Positions 7,746-15,578 of a DNA stretch of 39,455 nucleotides are shown piece by piece. Position 1 is the first letter of the stretch; each line of letters opens with the position of its first letter. The notes beneath the pieces were generated by a model, which saw only the letters and a list, made by a program, of their open reading frames with translations, made no database searches and was not told the origin of the DNA. Position numbers and translations under genes: made by a program. Origin of the DNA: Eikenella sp. (lineage in GTDB: Bacteria; Pseudomonadota; Gammaproteobacteria; Burkholderiales; Neisseriaceae). The stretch covers positions 1 to 39,455 of the forward strand of contig JAUMZB010000002.1 in assembly GCA_030528345.1 (NCBI GenBank), read 5' to 3'.

Positions 7746-9263
7746 ATGAATCCCATGTACATCACCTTCGGTGTGTATCTGGCGGCCGTTTTGCTCATCG
7801 GCTTGGCCGCCTATTTCTCCACCCGCAATTTTGACGACTACATTCTGGGCGGCCGCAGCTTGGGCCCCTTCGTGACCGCCATGTCGGCCGGTGCCTCCGA
7901 TATGTCCGGCTGGCTGCTGATGGGCCTGCCCGGCGCGATTTACGCCTCCGGCCTGGCCGAAGCCTGGATTGCCATCGGCCTCACCGTGGGTGCTTATTTC
8001 AACTGGCTCTTGGTGGCCGGCCGCTTGCGCGTGCACACCGAATACAACCACAACGCCCTGACCCTGCCCGAATACTTTTTCCACCGTTTCGGCGCGCAGG
8101 GCAAGGCGATGAAGGTGATTTCCGCCGCCATCATCCTCTTTTTCTTCACCATCTACTGCGCCTCCGGCGTGGTGGCGGGCGCCCGTTTGTTCCAGAGTCT
8201 GTTTACCGATATGTCTTACCAGCAGGCGCTGTGGCTCGGTGCCGGCGCCACCATTGCCTACACCTTCATCGGCGGCTTCTTGGCGGTGAGCTGGACCGAC
8301 ACCGTGCAGGCCACGCTGATGATTTTCGCCCTCATCCTGACCCCGATTATGGTGTACCTGAGCTTGGGCGGTGCGGATGAAATGAGCGCCGCCATCCAAG
8401 CCGCCGCCGCGGCCGCCAACACCGAATACGGCAGCCTGCTCACCGGCACCACCTTCGTCGGCATCATTTCCACCGCCGCCTGGGGCTTGGGCTATTTCGG
8501 CCAGCCGCACATTCTGGCGCGCTTCATGGCCGCCGAAAACGTGAAATCGCTGACCAGCGCCCGCCGCATCGGCATGACTTGGATGGTGCTCTGTCTGGCC
8601 GGTGCCGTGGCCGTGGGCTATTTCGGCATCGCCTACTTCGGCGCCAACCCCGAACAGGCGGCCGCCATGCAGGGCAACAACGAGCGCGTGTTCATTGCCT
8701 TGGCCACCCTGCTGTTCAACCCGTGGATCGCCGGCGTGATTCTGTCCGCCATTCTGGCCGCGGTGATGTCCACCCTGTCCTGCCAGCTTTTGGTGTGCTC
8801 CAGCGCCATTACCGAAGACTTCTACAAAGGCTTTCTGCGCCCCAACGCCGCTCAGAAAGAACTGGTGTGGGTGGGCCGCATCATGGTGTTGGCCGTGGCG
8901 GTGATCGCCATTCTGCTGGCCGCCGACCCCGACAGCAAAGTGCTGGGACTGGTGTCTTACGCTTGGGCCGGCTTCGGCGCCGCCTTCGGCCCGGTGGTGA
9001 TTTTATCGGTATTCTGGAAACGCATGACCGCCAACGGCGCACTGGCCGGCATGATTACCGGTGCCGTGGTGGTGGTGGTTTGGGCGGAAAAAGTGAACCC
9101 CGCCCTGAAGGCGGCCAACCTGCAAACCATGTATGAAATCGTGCCCGGCTTCATCGCCTGCGCCATTGCCGTGGTGGCCGTTTCCCTGCTCGGCAAAGCG
9201 CCCGGCCAAGACGTTCAGGAACGCTTCGAACAAGCCGACCGCGACTACCATGCCGCCAAATAA
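7746..9263 (+). CDS. putP: Sodium/proline symporter PutP
   Basis: 505 residues, against 502 in E. coli PutP, with about 13 hydrophobic helices. PutP is a sodium:solute symporter of the inner membrane that takes up L-proline. Typical segments are SAGASDMSGWLLMGLPGA (sodium and substrate site in TM2), YILGGRSLGPFVTAMSA before it, and GYFGQPHILARFMA. ATG 7746 is chosen because the 35 upstream in-frame codons are basic and unlike the family. putA lies 224 bp downstream, so uptake and breakdown of proline are paired, although a hairpin separates them. Confidence 0.95.
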   Translation: MNPMYITFGVYLAAVLLIGLAAYFSTRNFDDYILGGRSLGPFVTAMSAGASDMSGWLLMGLPGAIYASGLAEAWIAIGLTVGAYFNWLLVAGRLRVHTEYNHNALTLPEYFFHRFGAQGKAMKVISAAIILFFFTIYCASGVVAGARLFQSLFTDMSYQQALWLGAGATIAYTFIGGFLAVSWTDTVQATLMIFALILTPIMVYLSLGGADEMSAAIQAAAAAANTEYGSLLTGTTFVGIISTAAWGLGYFGQPHILARFMAAENVKSLTSARRIGMTWMVLCLAGAVAVGYFGIAYFGANPEQAAAMQGNNERVFIALATLLFNPWIAGVILSAILAAVMSTLSCQLLVCSSAITEDFYKGFLRPNAAQKELVWVGRIMVLAVAVIAILLAADPDSKVLGLVSYAWAGFGAAFGPVVILSVFWKRMTANGALAGMITGAVVVVVWAEKVNPALKAANLQTMYEIVPGFIACAIAVVAVSLLGKAPGQDVQERFEQADRDYHAAK

Positions 9264-9285
9264 ACCGGCCGTTTAATGGCGTCCT

Positions 9286-9326
9286 CAGGCTACCTGAAAC
9301 CGTAAAAGGTTGTTTCAGGTAGCCTG
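9286..9326 (+). terminator. DUS inverted pair, terminator of putP
   Basis: A 15-bp stem (CAGGCTACCTGAAAC and its complement) with an 11-nt loop, 23 bp after the putP stop codon. Confidence 0.75.
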
Positions 9327-9487
9327 ATTTGCATTTCGCCCCGCCAGGCATTCGGCGGCGGCAAAACTTTGCCTTCAATCAAGCCCGCAAGCCGCGCTTT
9401 GGTTTATCATATCCGTCTCTTTGCGCCCCAGCGGCGGCCCCGAATTCAGGCAGCCCATTTCCCGCATTCCAAATTACGGAGATTCCC

Positions 9488-12400
9488 ATGTTCGATTTTG
9501 CCCATCCGCAACAAAGCCCCTTGCGCCAAGCCATCACCGAAGCCCACCGCCGCGACGAAGTGGCGGCGGTGGAAGACATGCTGCGGCAGGCGCAGATGAG
9601 CGCCGAAGAACGCAGCGCCGCCGCCGATTTGGCGCGCCGCCTGGTGAGCCAGGTGCGCGGCAGCCGCAGCAAAGCCTCGGGTGTGGACGCACTGATGCAC
9701 GAATTCTCCCTCTCCAGCGAAGAAGGCGTGGCGCTGATGTGTTTGGCCGAAGCGCTGCTGCGCATTCCCGACAACGCCACCCGCAACAAGCTGATTCACG
9801 ACAAACTGGCCGACGGCGACTGGAAAAGCCATTTGGGGCACAGCCCGTCTTTATTTGTGAACGCCGCCGCCTGGGGCCTGCTGATTACCGGCAAGCTGAC
9901 CAACCCCACCAACGCGCAAAACCTCTCCGCCTCGCTCACCCGCCTATTGGGCAAAGGCGGTGCGCCACTGATCCGCAAAGGCGTGGACTACGCCATGCGC
10001 ATGCTGGGCAAGCAGTTTGTGACCGGCCAAACCATCGAAGAAGCGCTCGCCAACGGCAAAGCGCGCGAAAAACTGGGCTACCGTTTCTCCTTCGACATGC
10101 TCGGTGAAGCGGCAATGACCCAGGCCGATGCCGACCGCTACTACCAGGATTATGTGAACGCCATCCACGCCATCGGCAAAGATGCCGCCGGTGTCGGCGC
10201 GTATGAAGGCAACGGCATCTCGGTGAAACTTTCCGCCATCCACCCGCGCTATGTGCGCGCCCAGCATGATCGCGTGATGAGCGAATTGCTGCCGCGTCTG
10301 AAGAATCTGTTTCTGCTCGCCAAGCAGTACAACATCGGCCTCAACATCGACGCCGAGGAGGCCAACCGCCTGGAGCTGTCGCTGGATTTGATGGAAGCGC
10401 TGGTGTCCGACCCCGATTTGGCCGGTTTCCACGGCATCGGCTTTGTGGTGCAGGCTTATCAAAAGCGCTGCCCGTTTGTGATCGATTATTTGATCGACCT
10501 CGCGCGGCGCAATAACCAAAAACTGATGATCCGCCTGGTGAAAGGCGCCTATTGGGACAGCGAAATCAAATGGGCGCAGGTGGACGGCATGGACGGCTAT
10601 CCGGTTTATACCCGCAAGGTACACACCGATATTTCCTATCTGGCCTGCGCGCGCAAACTCTTGGCCGCGCAAGACGCGGTGTTCCCGCAATTCGCCACCC
10701 ACAATGCCCACACGCTTTCCGCCATTTACCAAATGGGCGAGGGCAAAGACTACGAATTCCAATGCCTGCACGGCATGGGCGAAACCCTGTACGACCAAGT
10801 GGTGGGCGCGCAAAACCTCGGCCGCCGCGTGCGCATCTACGCCCCGGTCGGCACCCACGAAACCCTGCTCGCCTATCTGGTACGCCGTCTGCTGGAAAAC
10901 GGCGCCAACTCCTCTTTCGTCAATCAGATTGTGGACGAAAAAATCAGCATCGACGAACTCATCCGCAGCCCCTTCGACACCCTAGCGCAGGAAGGCATCC
11001 GCCTGCACCGCGCCCTGCCCATGCCGCGCGATCTTTACGGCCACGAGCGCGTCAACTCGCAAGGCATCGATTTGAGCAACGAAAACGTATTGCAAAACCT
11101 GCAACAGCAAATGAATGCCGCCGCCGCGCAAAGCTTTCAGGTAGCCTCTTTGCTCAACGGCCAAAGCCGTCCCGTCGCCGCCACGCACCATGTGCCGAAC
11201 CCGGCCGATCACGGCGACATTGTCGGCCACGTCTCCTTTGCCGATACCGCCCTGGCGCAGGAAGCGGTGAGCATGGCTGTCGCCGCCCAACCGGCCTGGT
11301 CGGCCAAGCCCGCCGCCGAACGCGCCGCCTGCCTGCGCCGCTTTGCCGACCTGCTCGAAGCGCACACCCCCGCCCTGATGATGCTGGCCGTGCGCGAAGC
11401 GGGCAAAACTCTGCAAAACGCCATCGCCGAAGTACGCGAAGCCGTGGATTTCTGCCGCTACTACGCCAGCGAAGCCGAACTCACGCTACCTGAAAACACC
11501 CCCGGTCGCGGCGCCATGGTGGCCATCAGCCCGTGGAACTTCCCGCTGGCGATTTTCGTGGGCGAAGTCGTGGCCGCATTGGCCGCCGGCAACAGCGTGA
11601 TTGCCAAACCCGCCGAGCAAACCAGCCTCATCGCCCACTACGCCGTGGCGCTGATGCACGAAGCCGGCGTACCCGGCGACGTGTTGCAATTGGTGCTCGG
11701 CGCAGGCGACGTGGGCGCGGCGCTCACCCAAGACCCGCGCATCAGCGGCGTCATCTTCACCGGCTCCACCGAAGTGGCGCGCCTGATCAACCAAACCCTG
11801 GCCGAGCGCAGCGACAACCCGGTGCTGATTGCCGAAACCGGCGGGCAAAACGCCATGATCGTCGATTCCACCGCCCTGCCCGAACAAGTCGTGGCCGATG
11901 TATTGAACTCCGCCTTCGACAGCGCCGGCCAGCGCTGCTCCGCCCTGCGCATCCTCTGCCTGCAGGAAGACATCGCCGACCACTTCCTCGCCATGATCAA
12001 AGGCGCGATGAACGAATTGCGCGTGGGCAACCCGCTGCACCTCCACACCGACATCGGCCCCGTGATCGACGCCGAAGCGCGCGACAATCTGCAAAGCCAC
12101 ATCGAGCGCATGAAAGGGCTGGCCAAGTCCTATCACGAAGTACCGCTCGCCGCCGACACCGCCCACGGCACCTTTGTCGCCCCCGTGCTGTTTGAATTGA
12201 ACAATCTGCAAGAGCTGCGCCGGGAAGTATTCGGCCCCGTGCTGCACGTGGTGCGCTACCGCGCCGACGAACTGGACGAAATCATCGGGCAAATCAACGA
12301 CAAATGCTATGCCCTCACCCACGGCATCCACAGCCGCATCGACGCCACCGTGGAACACATCCGCAGCCGCATCGAAGCGGGCAATGTGTATGTGAACCGC

Positions 12401-13093
12401 AACATCGTCGGCGCCGTGGTCGGCGTGCAGCCCTTCGGCGGCCACGGCCTCTCCGGCACCGGCCCCAAAGCCGGCGGCCCCTTCTACCTGCAACGCTTAA
12501 GCCGCCTTCCGCGCTGGCGCATCCCGCGCCTAAGCCGCATCGGCCAGGCCGACGAAGCCGCACTCGCCCGCCTGCAAACCTTGCTGCCCGCCCTGCCGCT
12601 CACCCAAGAGCAGCAACTGGAATTGGCCGGACAAATGGGGCAGGCGCGCCTGCACACCCTGCGCCAGGCCGAGCTCGCCTTGCCCGGCCCCACCGGCGAA
12701 CACAACAGCATGCGCTGGCACACCCCCCGCCAAGTGTGGCTCTACGGCGGCGATTTGGCGCAATCCTTTGCCGCACTCGCCACCCTGGCCGCCTCCGGCA
12801 TCCCCGCCGTGGTGGAATCCGGCCATCCCTTGGCTGCCTATGCCGAACGCCTCAACGGTCTGCTCTGCGTACACAGCCGCCCGGAAACCGCCGACATAAC
12901 CCACGTGGTGGCGCTGGAGCCGATGACGGCGGAATACCGCCGCTCGCTGGCCGAACACCCCGGCCCGCTCACCCGCATCCACAACGCGGCCGACGGCTTG
13001 GACGTACTGCGCCTGTTCTCCGAAGTGGCCTGCAGCATCAACACCGCCGCCGCCGGCGGCAATGCCAGCCTGATGGCCATGCACGATTTGTAG
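9488..13093 (+). CDS. putA: Bifunctional proline dehydrogenase / delta-1-pyrroline-5-carboxylate dehydrogenase PutA
   Basis: 1201 residues. PutA oxidises proline to P5C with FAD, then to glutamate with NAD. The proline dehydrogenase barrel is about residues 190-480 (YRFSFDMLGEAAM, MIRLVKGAYWDSEIKWA, FATHNAHT, YAPVGTHETLLAYLVRRLLE). The aldehyde dehydrogenase domain is about 560-1010, with SPWNFPLAIF, FTGSTEVA, Glu783 in ETGGQNAM and catalytic Cys817 in GQRCSALR. A C-terminal ALDH-like domain follows. The N-terminal ribbon-helix-helix of E. coli PutA is absent, so it should not self-repress. ATG 9488 has GGAG seven bases upstream. Two DUS lie in frame (about 11136 and 11486). The TAG stop is formed by the end of a MITE-like repeat. 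Confidence 0.97.
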   Translation: MFDFAHPQQSPLRQAITEAHRRDEVAAVEDMLRQAQMSAEERSAAADLARRLVSQVRGSRSKASGVDALMHEFSLSSEEGVALMCLAEALLRIPDNATRNKLIHDKLADGDWKSHLGHSPSLFVNAAAWGLLITGKLTNPTNAQNLSASLTRLLGKGGAPLIRKGVDYAMRMLGKQFVTGQTIEEALANGKAREKLGYRFSFDMLGEAAMTQADADRYYQDYVNAIHAIGKDAAGVGAYEGNGISVKLSAIHPRYVRAQHDRVMSELLPRLKNLFLLAKQYNIGLNIDAEEANRLELSLDLMEALVSDPDLAGFHGIGFVVQAYQKRCPFVIDYLIDLARRNNQKLMIRLVKGAYWDSEIKWAQVDGMDGYPVYTRKVHTDISYLACARKLLAAQDAVFPQFATHNAHTLSAIYQMGEGKDYEFQCLHGMGETLYDQVVGAQNLGRRVRIYAPVGTHETLLAYLVRRLLENGANSSFVNQIVDEKISIDELIRSPFDTLAQEGIRLHRALPMPRDLYGHERVNSQGIDLSNENVLQNLQQQMNAAAAQSFQVASLLNGQSRPVAATHHVPNPADHGDIVGHVSFADTALAQEAVSMAVAAQPAWSAKPAAERAACLRRFADLLEAHTPALMMLAVREAGKTLQNAIAEVREAVDFCRYYASEAELTLPENTPGRGAMVAISPWNFPLAIFVGEVVAALAAGNSVIAKPAEQTSLIAHYAVALMHEAGVPGDVLQLVLGAGDVGAALTQDPRISGVIFTGSTEVARLINQTLAERSDNPVLIAETGGQNAMIVDSTALPEQVVADVLNSAFDSAGQRCSALRILCLQEDIADHFLAMIKGAMNELRVGNPLHLHTDIGPVIDAEARDNLQSHIERMKGLAKSYHEVPLAADTAHGTFVAPVLFELNNLQELRREVFGPVLHVVRYRADELDEIIGQINDKCYALTHGIHSRIDATVEHIRSRIEAGNVYVNRNIVGAVVGVQPFGGHGLSGTGPKAGGPFYLQRLSRLPRWRIPRLSRIGQADEAALARLQTLLPALPLTQEQQLELAGQMGQARLHTLRQAELALPGPTGEHNSMRWHTPRQVWLYGGDLAQSFAALATLAASGIPAVVESGHPLAAYAERLNGLLCVHSRPETADITHVVALEPMTAEYRRSLAEHPGPLTRIHNAADGLDVLRLFSEVACSINTAAAGGNASLMAMHDL

Positions 13094-13110
13094 GGCGTGT
13101 CGTCACAAAG
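13091..13110 (+). repeat. Solo end of the MITE-like repeat
   Basis: TAGGGCGTGTCGTCACAAAG matches the right end of the element at 20956-21120 over 20 of 20 bases. Its first three bases are the putA stop codon. No second end lies nearby, so it is a remnant or a partial copy. Confidence 0.75.
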
Positions 13111-13129
13111 CCTCGCCATCCCGCCCACC

Positions 13130-13178
13130 GGCTACCTGAAAACCACGCTGCACCGCAGCGGCAGGTTTTCAGGTAGCC
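13130..13178 (+). terminator. DUS inverted pair, terminator of putA
   Basis: GGCTACCTGAAAACC and its reverse complement form a 15-bp stem with a 19-nt loop that is itself GC-rich; TGTTTCCTT follows. Confidence 0.7.
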
Positions 13179-13236
13179 TGTTTCCTTAATAGCCGTTGGA
13201 TAACGGCCTCATTCTGAAAAAAAACAGCGTTTCGGG

Positions 13237-13242
13237 TACAAT
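13237..13242 (+). promoter_or_regulatory. Possible -10 box of fdx
   Basis: TACAAT preceded by GGG lies 38 bp before the fdx ATG. No convincing -35 element was found at 16-18 bp spacing. Confidence 0.3.
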
Positions 13243-13279
13243 GCCGCCGTTTTTTGATTATTTTTACGCCACACACACC

Positions 13280-13621
13280 ATGCCGAAAATCACCGTTCTG
13301 CCCCATGCCGAGCTTTGCCCGGAGGGCAAAATCATCGAAAACGCCCCCAGCGGCCGCCCCATTTGCGATCTCTTGCTGGAAAACGACATCGAAATCGAGC
13401 ACGCCTGCGAAAAATCCTGCGCCTGCACCACCTGCCACGTCGTCATCCGCCAAGGCTTCGACAGCCTGTCCGAAGCCGGCGAAATCGAAGAAGACCTGCT
13501 CGACCAGGCCTGGGGCTTGGAGGCCACCTCCCGCCTCAGCTGCCAAGCCTGCGTGGGCGGCGAAGATTTGGTGGTGGAAATTCCCAAATACACCATCAAC
13601 CACGCCCGCGAACACCATTGA
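13280..13621 (+). CDS. fdx: ISC-type [2Fe-2S] ferredoxin
   Basis: 113 residues. Fdx supplies electrons during iron-sulfur cluster assembly by the ISC system. The cluster ligands follow the adrenodoxin pattern: Cys43-x5-Cys49-x2-Cys52 in CEKSCACTTC and Cys88 in SCQAC; Cys47 and Cys91 are extra. ATG 13280 is chosen because the family N-terminus (PKITVLPH) follows directly, and longer starts add an AT-rich tail. iscX follows 20 bp downstream. The rest of the isc operon is not in the window. Confidence 0.95.
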   Translation: MPKITVLPHAELCPEGKIIENAPSGRPICDLLLENDIEIEHACEKSCACTTCHVVIRQGFDSLSEAGEIEEDLLDQAWGLEATSRLSCQACVGGEDLVVEIPKYTINHAREHH

Positions 13622-13626
13622 TTATT

Positions 13627-13638
13627 TTCAGGTAGACC
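13627..13638 (+). promoter_or_regulatory. DUS variant acting as the iscX ribosome-binding site
   Basis: TTTCAGGTAGAC is a reverse DUS with one change (GCC to ACC). Its AGGT (13630-13633) sits eight bases before the iscX ATG, exactly the spacing seen for the DUS before rpoN. Confidence 0.45.
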
Positions 13639-13641
13639 GCC

Positions 13642-13836
13642 ATGAAATGGACCGACAGCCAACGCATCGCCGAAGCACTCTACGATGCCCACCCCGACAC
13701 CGACCCCAAAACCATCCGCTTCACCCGCCTGCGCGAGCTGGTGCTGGCGCTGCCGGATTTCGACGACGATCCCGCCCGCAGCGGCGAGCGCATACTCGAA
13801 GCCATCCAGCAGGCTTGGATTGACGAAGCCGAGTAA
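13642..13836 (+). CDS. iscX: Fe-S assembly protein IscX
   Basis: 64 residues, the family size. IscX is a small acidic protein that binds IscS and iron and modulates cluster assembly. The signature [28 protein letters not shown], the acidic LPDFDDDP and the C-terminal [12 protein letters not shown] are all present. It lies immediately after fdx, as in the distal part of many isc operons. Confidence 0.95.
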   Translation: MKWTDSQRIAEALYDAHPDTDPKTIRFTRLRELVLALPDFDDDPARSGERILEAIQQAWIDEAE

Positions 13837-13849
13837 TCCCCGTTATCGC

Positions 13850-13885
13850 AGGCTACCTGAAAGCTGCCCCGCTTTCAGGTAGCCT
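13850..13885 (+). terminator. DUS inverted pair, terminator of fdx-iscX
   Basis: AGGCTACCTGAAAGC and its reverse complement form a 15-bp stem with loop TGCCCC, 13 bp after the iscX stop codon. Confidence 0.75.
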
Positions 13886-13913
13886 TCCTGCCGACCCCCG
13901 CCACCCGAATGCC

Positions 13914-14681
13914 ATGAAAATCGCCACCTGGAACGTCAACTCCCTCAACGTCCGCCTGCCGCAGGTCAGCAACTGGCTGATCGAACACCGGCCCGACATC
14001 CTCTGTCTGCAAGAGCTCAAACTCGAGCAAGACAAGTTCCCCCTCGCCGCCTTCGAGCTGCTCGGCTACCGCGCCGTGTGGAGCGGGCAGAAAACCTATA
14101 ACGGCGTCGCAATCCTCAGCCGCAGCGAAGCGGCCGATGTGCACACCGGCCTGCCCGACCTGCCGGACGACCCGCAACGGCGCGTGATCGCCGCCACCAT
14201 CGACGGCGTGCGCGTGATCAATGTGTATTGCGTCAACGGCGAAGCGGTGGGCAGCGAAAAATTCGCTTATAAACAGCAGTGGTTTGCCGCCCTCAACCGC
14301 TTTGTGGCGCAGCAGTTGGCGCAATATGACGAGCTGGTGCTGCTGGGCGACTTCAATATCGCCCCCGCCGACCGCGATGTGTACGACCCGGAAAAATGGC
14401 ACGAAAAAATCCATTGCTCCTCTGCCGAGCGGCAATGGTTTGCCGAACTGTTGCAACTGGGTTTGAGCGACGGCCTTCGCCACCTGCACCCCGAAGACGT
14501 GATGTACACCTGGTGGGACTACCGCATGAATATGTTCCGCCGCAAACTCGGCCTGCGCATCGACCATATTTTGTGCAGCCCCGCCCTACTCGCCCGCCTG
14601 CGGCAATTGGAAGTGGACACGGCCGCCCGCGCCTTAGAGCGCCCCAGCGACCACGCTCCGGTATGGGCCGCTTTTGCCTGA
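13914..14681 (+). CDS. xth: Exodeoxyribonuclease III (AP endonuclease)
   Basis: 255 residues of the EEP nuclease superfamily, acting in base-excision repair by cutting at abasic sites and trimming 3' ends. Catalytic motifs: ATWNVNSLNVR with Asn7, CLQELK with the metal-binding Glu, LGDFNIAPAD with the Asp/Asn pair, and the terminal RPSDHAPVWA with the Asp-His pair. Tyr in VYCVNGE is typical of the bacterial ExoA/Xth group. Pathogenic Neisseria have two paralogues of this family; only one is seen here. It appears monocistronic. Confidence 0.94.
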   Translation: MKIATWNVNSLNVRLPQVSNWLIEHRPDILCLQELKLEQDKFPLAAFELLGYRAVWSGQKTYNGVAILSRSEAADVHTGLPDLPDDPQRRVIAATIDGVRVINVYCVNGEAVGSEKFAYKQQWFAALNRFVAQQLAQYDELVLLGDFNIAPADRDVYDPEKWHEKIHCSSAERQWFAELLQLGLSDGLRHLHPEDVMYTWWDYRMNMFRRKLGLRIDHILCSPALLARLRQLEVDTAARALERPSDHAPVWAAFA

Positions 14682-14907
14682 AGCGGCAAGCCACCCGCCA
14701 TCCAAGCCGCCCGCCATCTTAACGGATGGGGGCGGCCGTTTTACGGGCAAACCGATCCGCCCCGTTTAATTGTTAATTTTTATTAAATTTATCTGCATAA
14801 ATAAGCAGTTGGCAAGAATAATTGCTCTTTTTCTTGCCGTCATTTGCCAAATATCCGCTAAATTATGGCCGAAGAAAGACTTTTTTCGATAAAAAATGAC
14901 AAAATCC
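14682..14907. other. AT-rich intergenic stretch upstream of the sRNA candidate
   Basis: Base composition drops sharply after the xth gene (A- and T-rich from about 14765 to 14910). No reading frame with family features is present. The stretch leads into the promoter at 14908. Confidence 0.5.
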
Positions 14908-14936
14908 TAGACAACACTCAAAGCTGTAGGTATACT
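14908..14936 (+). promoter_or_regulatory. Strong sigma-70-type promoter of the sRNA candidate
   Basis: TAGACA (14908-14913) and TATACT (14931-14936) are separated by exactly 17 bp, at the edge of an AT-rich stretch. No reading frame starts behind it. Confidence 0.7.
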
Positions 14937-14942
14937 TGGTTC

Positions 14943-15058
14943 CGCTTGCATAGCTTCCTGATTGGAGGGTGTGAGCAGTAAGTAGACGTTTTCCCGCAAG
15001 TTGGCCACCAATACTTCCTCCCTTGGTATTGGTGGCGTTTTTTTACTTGCGGGTTTTT
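14943..15058 (+). ncRNA. Candidate small RNA with a nested double terminator
   Basis: The predicted transcript is about 100-115 nt. A 5' hairpin (CTTCC 14954-14958 with GGAGG 14964-14968) is followed by a perfect 11-bp terminator stem (15004-15014 with 15026-15036) and seven T residues (15038-15044). The terminator loop contains TTCCTCCC, an anti-Shine-Dalgarno sequence. An outer 9-bp repeat (CCCGCAAGT 14993-15001 with ACTTGCGGG 15045-15053) encloses the whole and is followed by TTTTT, giving a second terminator. It has no coding capacity. I do not recognise the family. C-rich loops are common in RNAs that block translation, so a trans-acting regulator is inferred. Confidence 0.6.
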
Positions 15059-15578
15059 GTCATCAAATCGTTAAGATATGCTTACGAAACCAGCATGCCC
15101 GCAAGCCGCTCCTTTGCCGCCCGGCCATGCGTCACGGCTTTCAAAACACCCAAACGCCGTTCCGTCTCCCTTTCGCCAAAGACGCCGTAAACATTGCCGG
15201 ATACTTCACCTGCCGGCGCGCCCGGACTTCCCCGGCAAAGTGGGCAACCGGCCCTGCGGCGGCAAACCGAAAGACGCCCGTTACCGATTCCTGCATATCC
15301 GCAACAACGCTCAGGCTGCCTGAAAAACTTTCCGGCAGCCTGAATCTTGATGCAAAATCAATCCGTCCGCCCCCAACCCGCCACCTTTGTGCCGCCCCGC
15401 CGCAAAAAACACTTGCCAGCCCCGCCGTTTCCAAGTCTAATGCCCTTTTCGCCGAAGGAGAAATCAACACGGCGGCGGCAATACCTGCCTGCAACCCGCA
15501 TGGTTAAGGCGGCATTGCACAGATGGTCGGCAGCCTGCGGTTCCGACGTTTCCCAACCGATTCCACAAAGGAAACAAC
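15059..15578. other. Intergenic region before the polyamine-binding gene
   Basis: About 520 bases. Overlapping frames of up to 168 codons exist on both strands, but none has family features or a ribosome-binding site. It contains the DUS-like hairpin at 15312-15342. No clear promoter for the downstream gene was found. Confidence 0.45.
15312..15342 (+). repeat. Hairpin made of Simonsiella- and Kingella-type DUS variants
   Basis: AGGCTGCCTGAA (15313-15324) and GGCAGCCTGAA (15334-15344) lie in the same orientation, yet their cores CAGGCTGCC and GGCAGCCTG are complementary and form a 9-bp stem. These are other neisserial dialects rather than the dominant one of this window. Confidence 0.6.

Noticed and set aside
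7632..8510. A 292-codon minus-strand frame opposite putP
   Set aside because: Antisense shadow; PutP has clear transmembrane and sodium-site motifs.
15001..15507. A 168-codon plus-strand frame after the orphan sRNA
   Set aside because: It starts inside the terminator, and its composition and lack of motifs point to chance.
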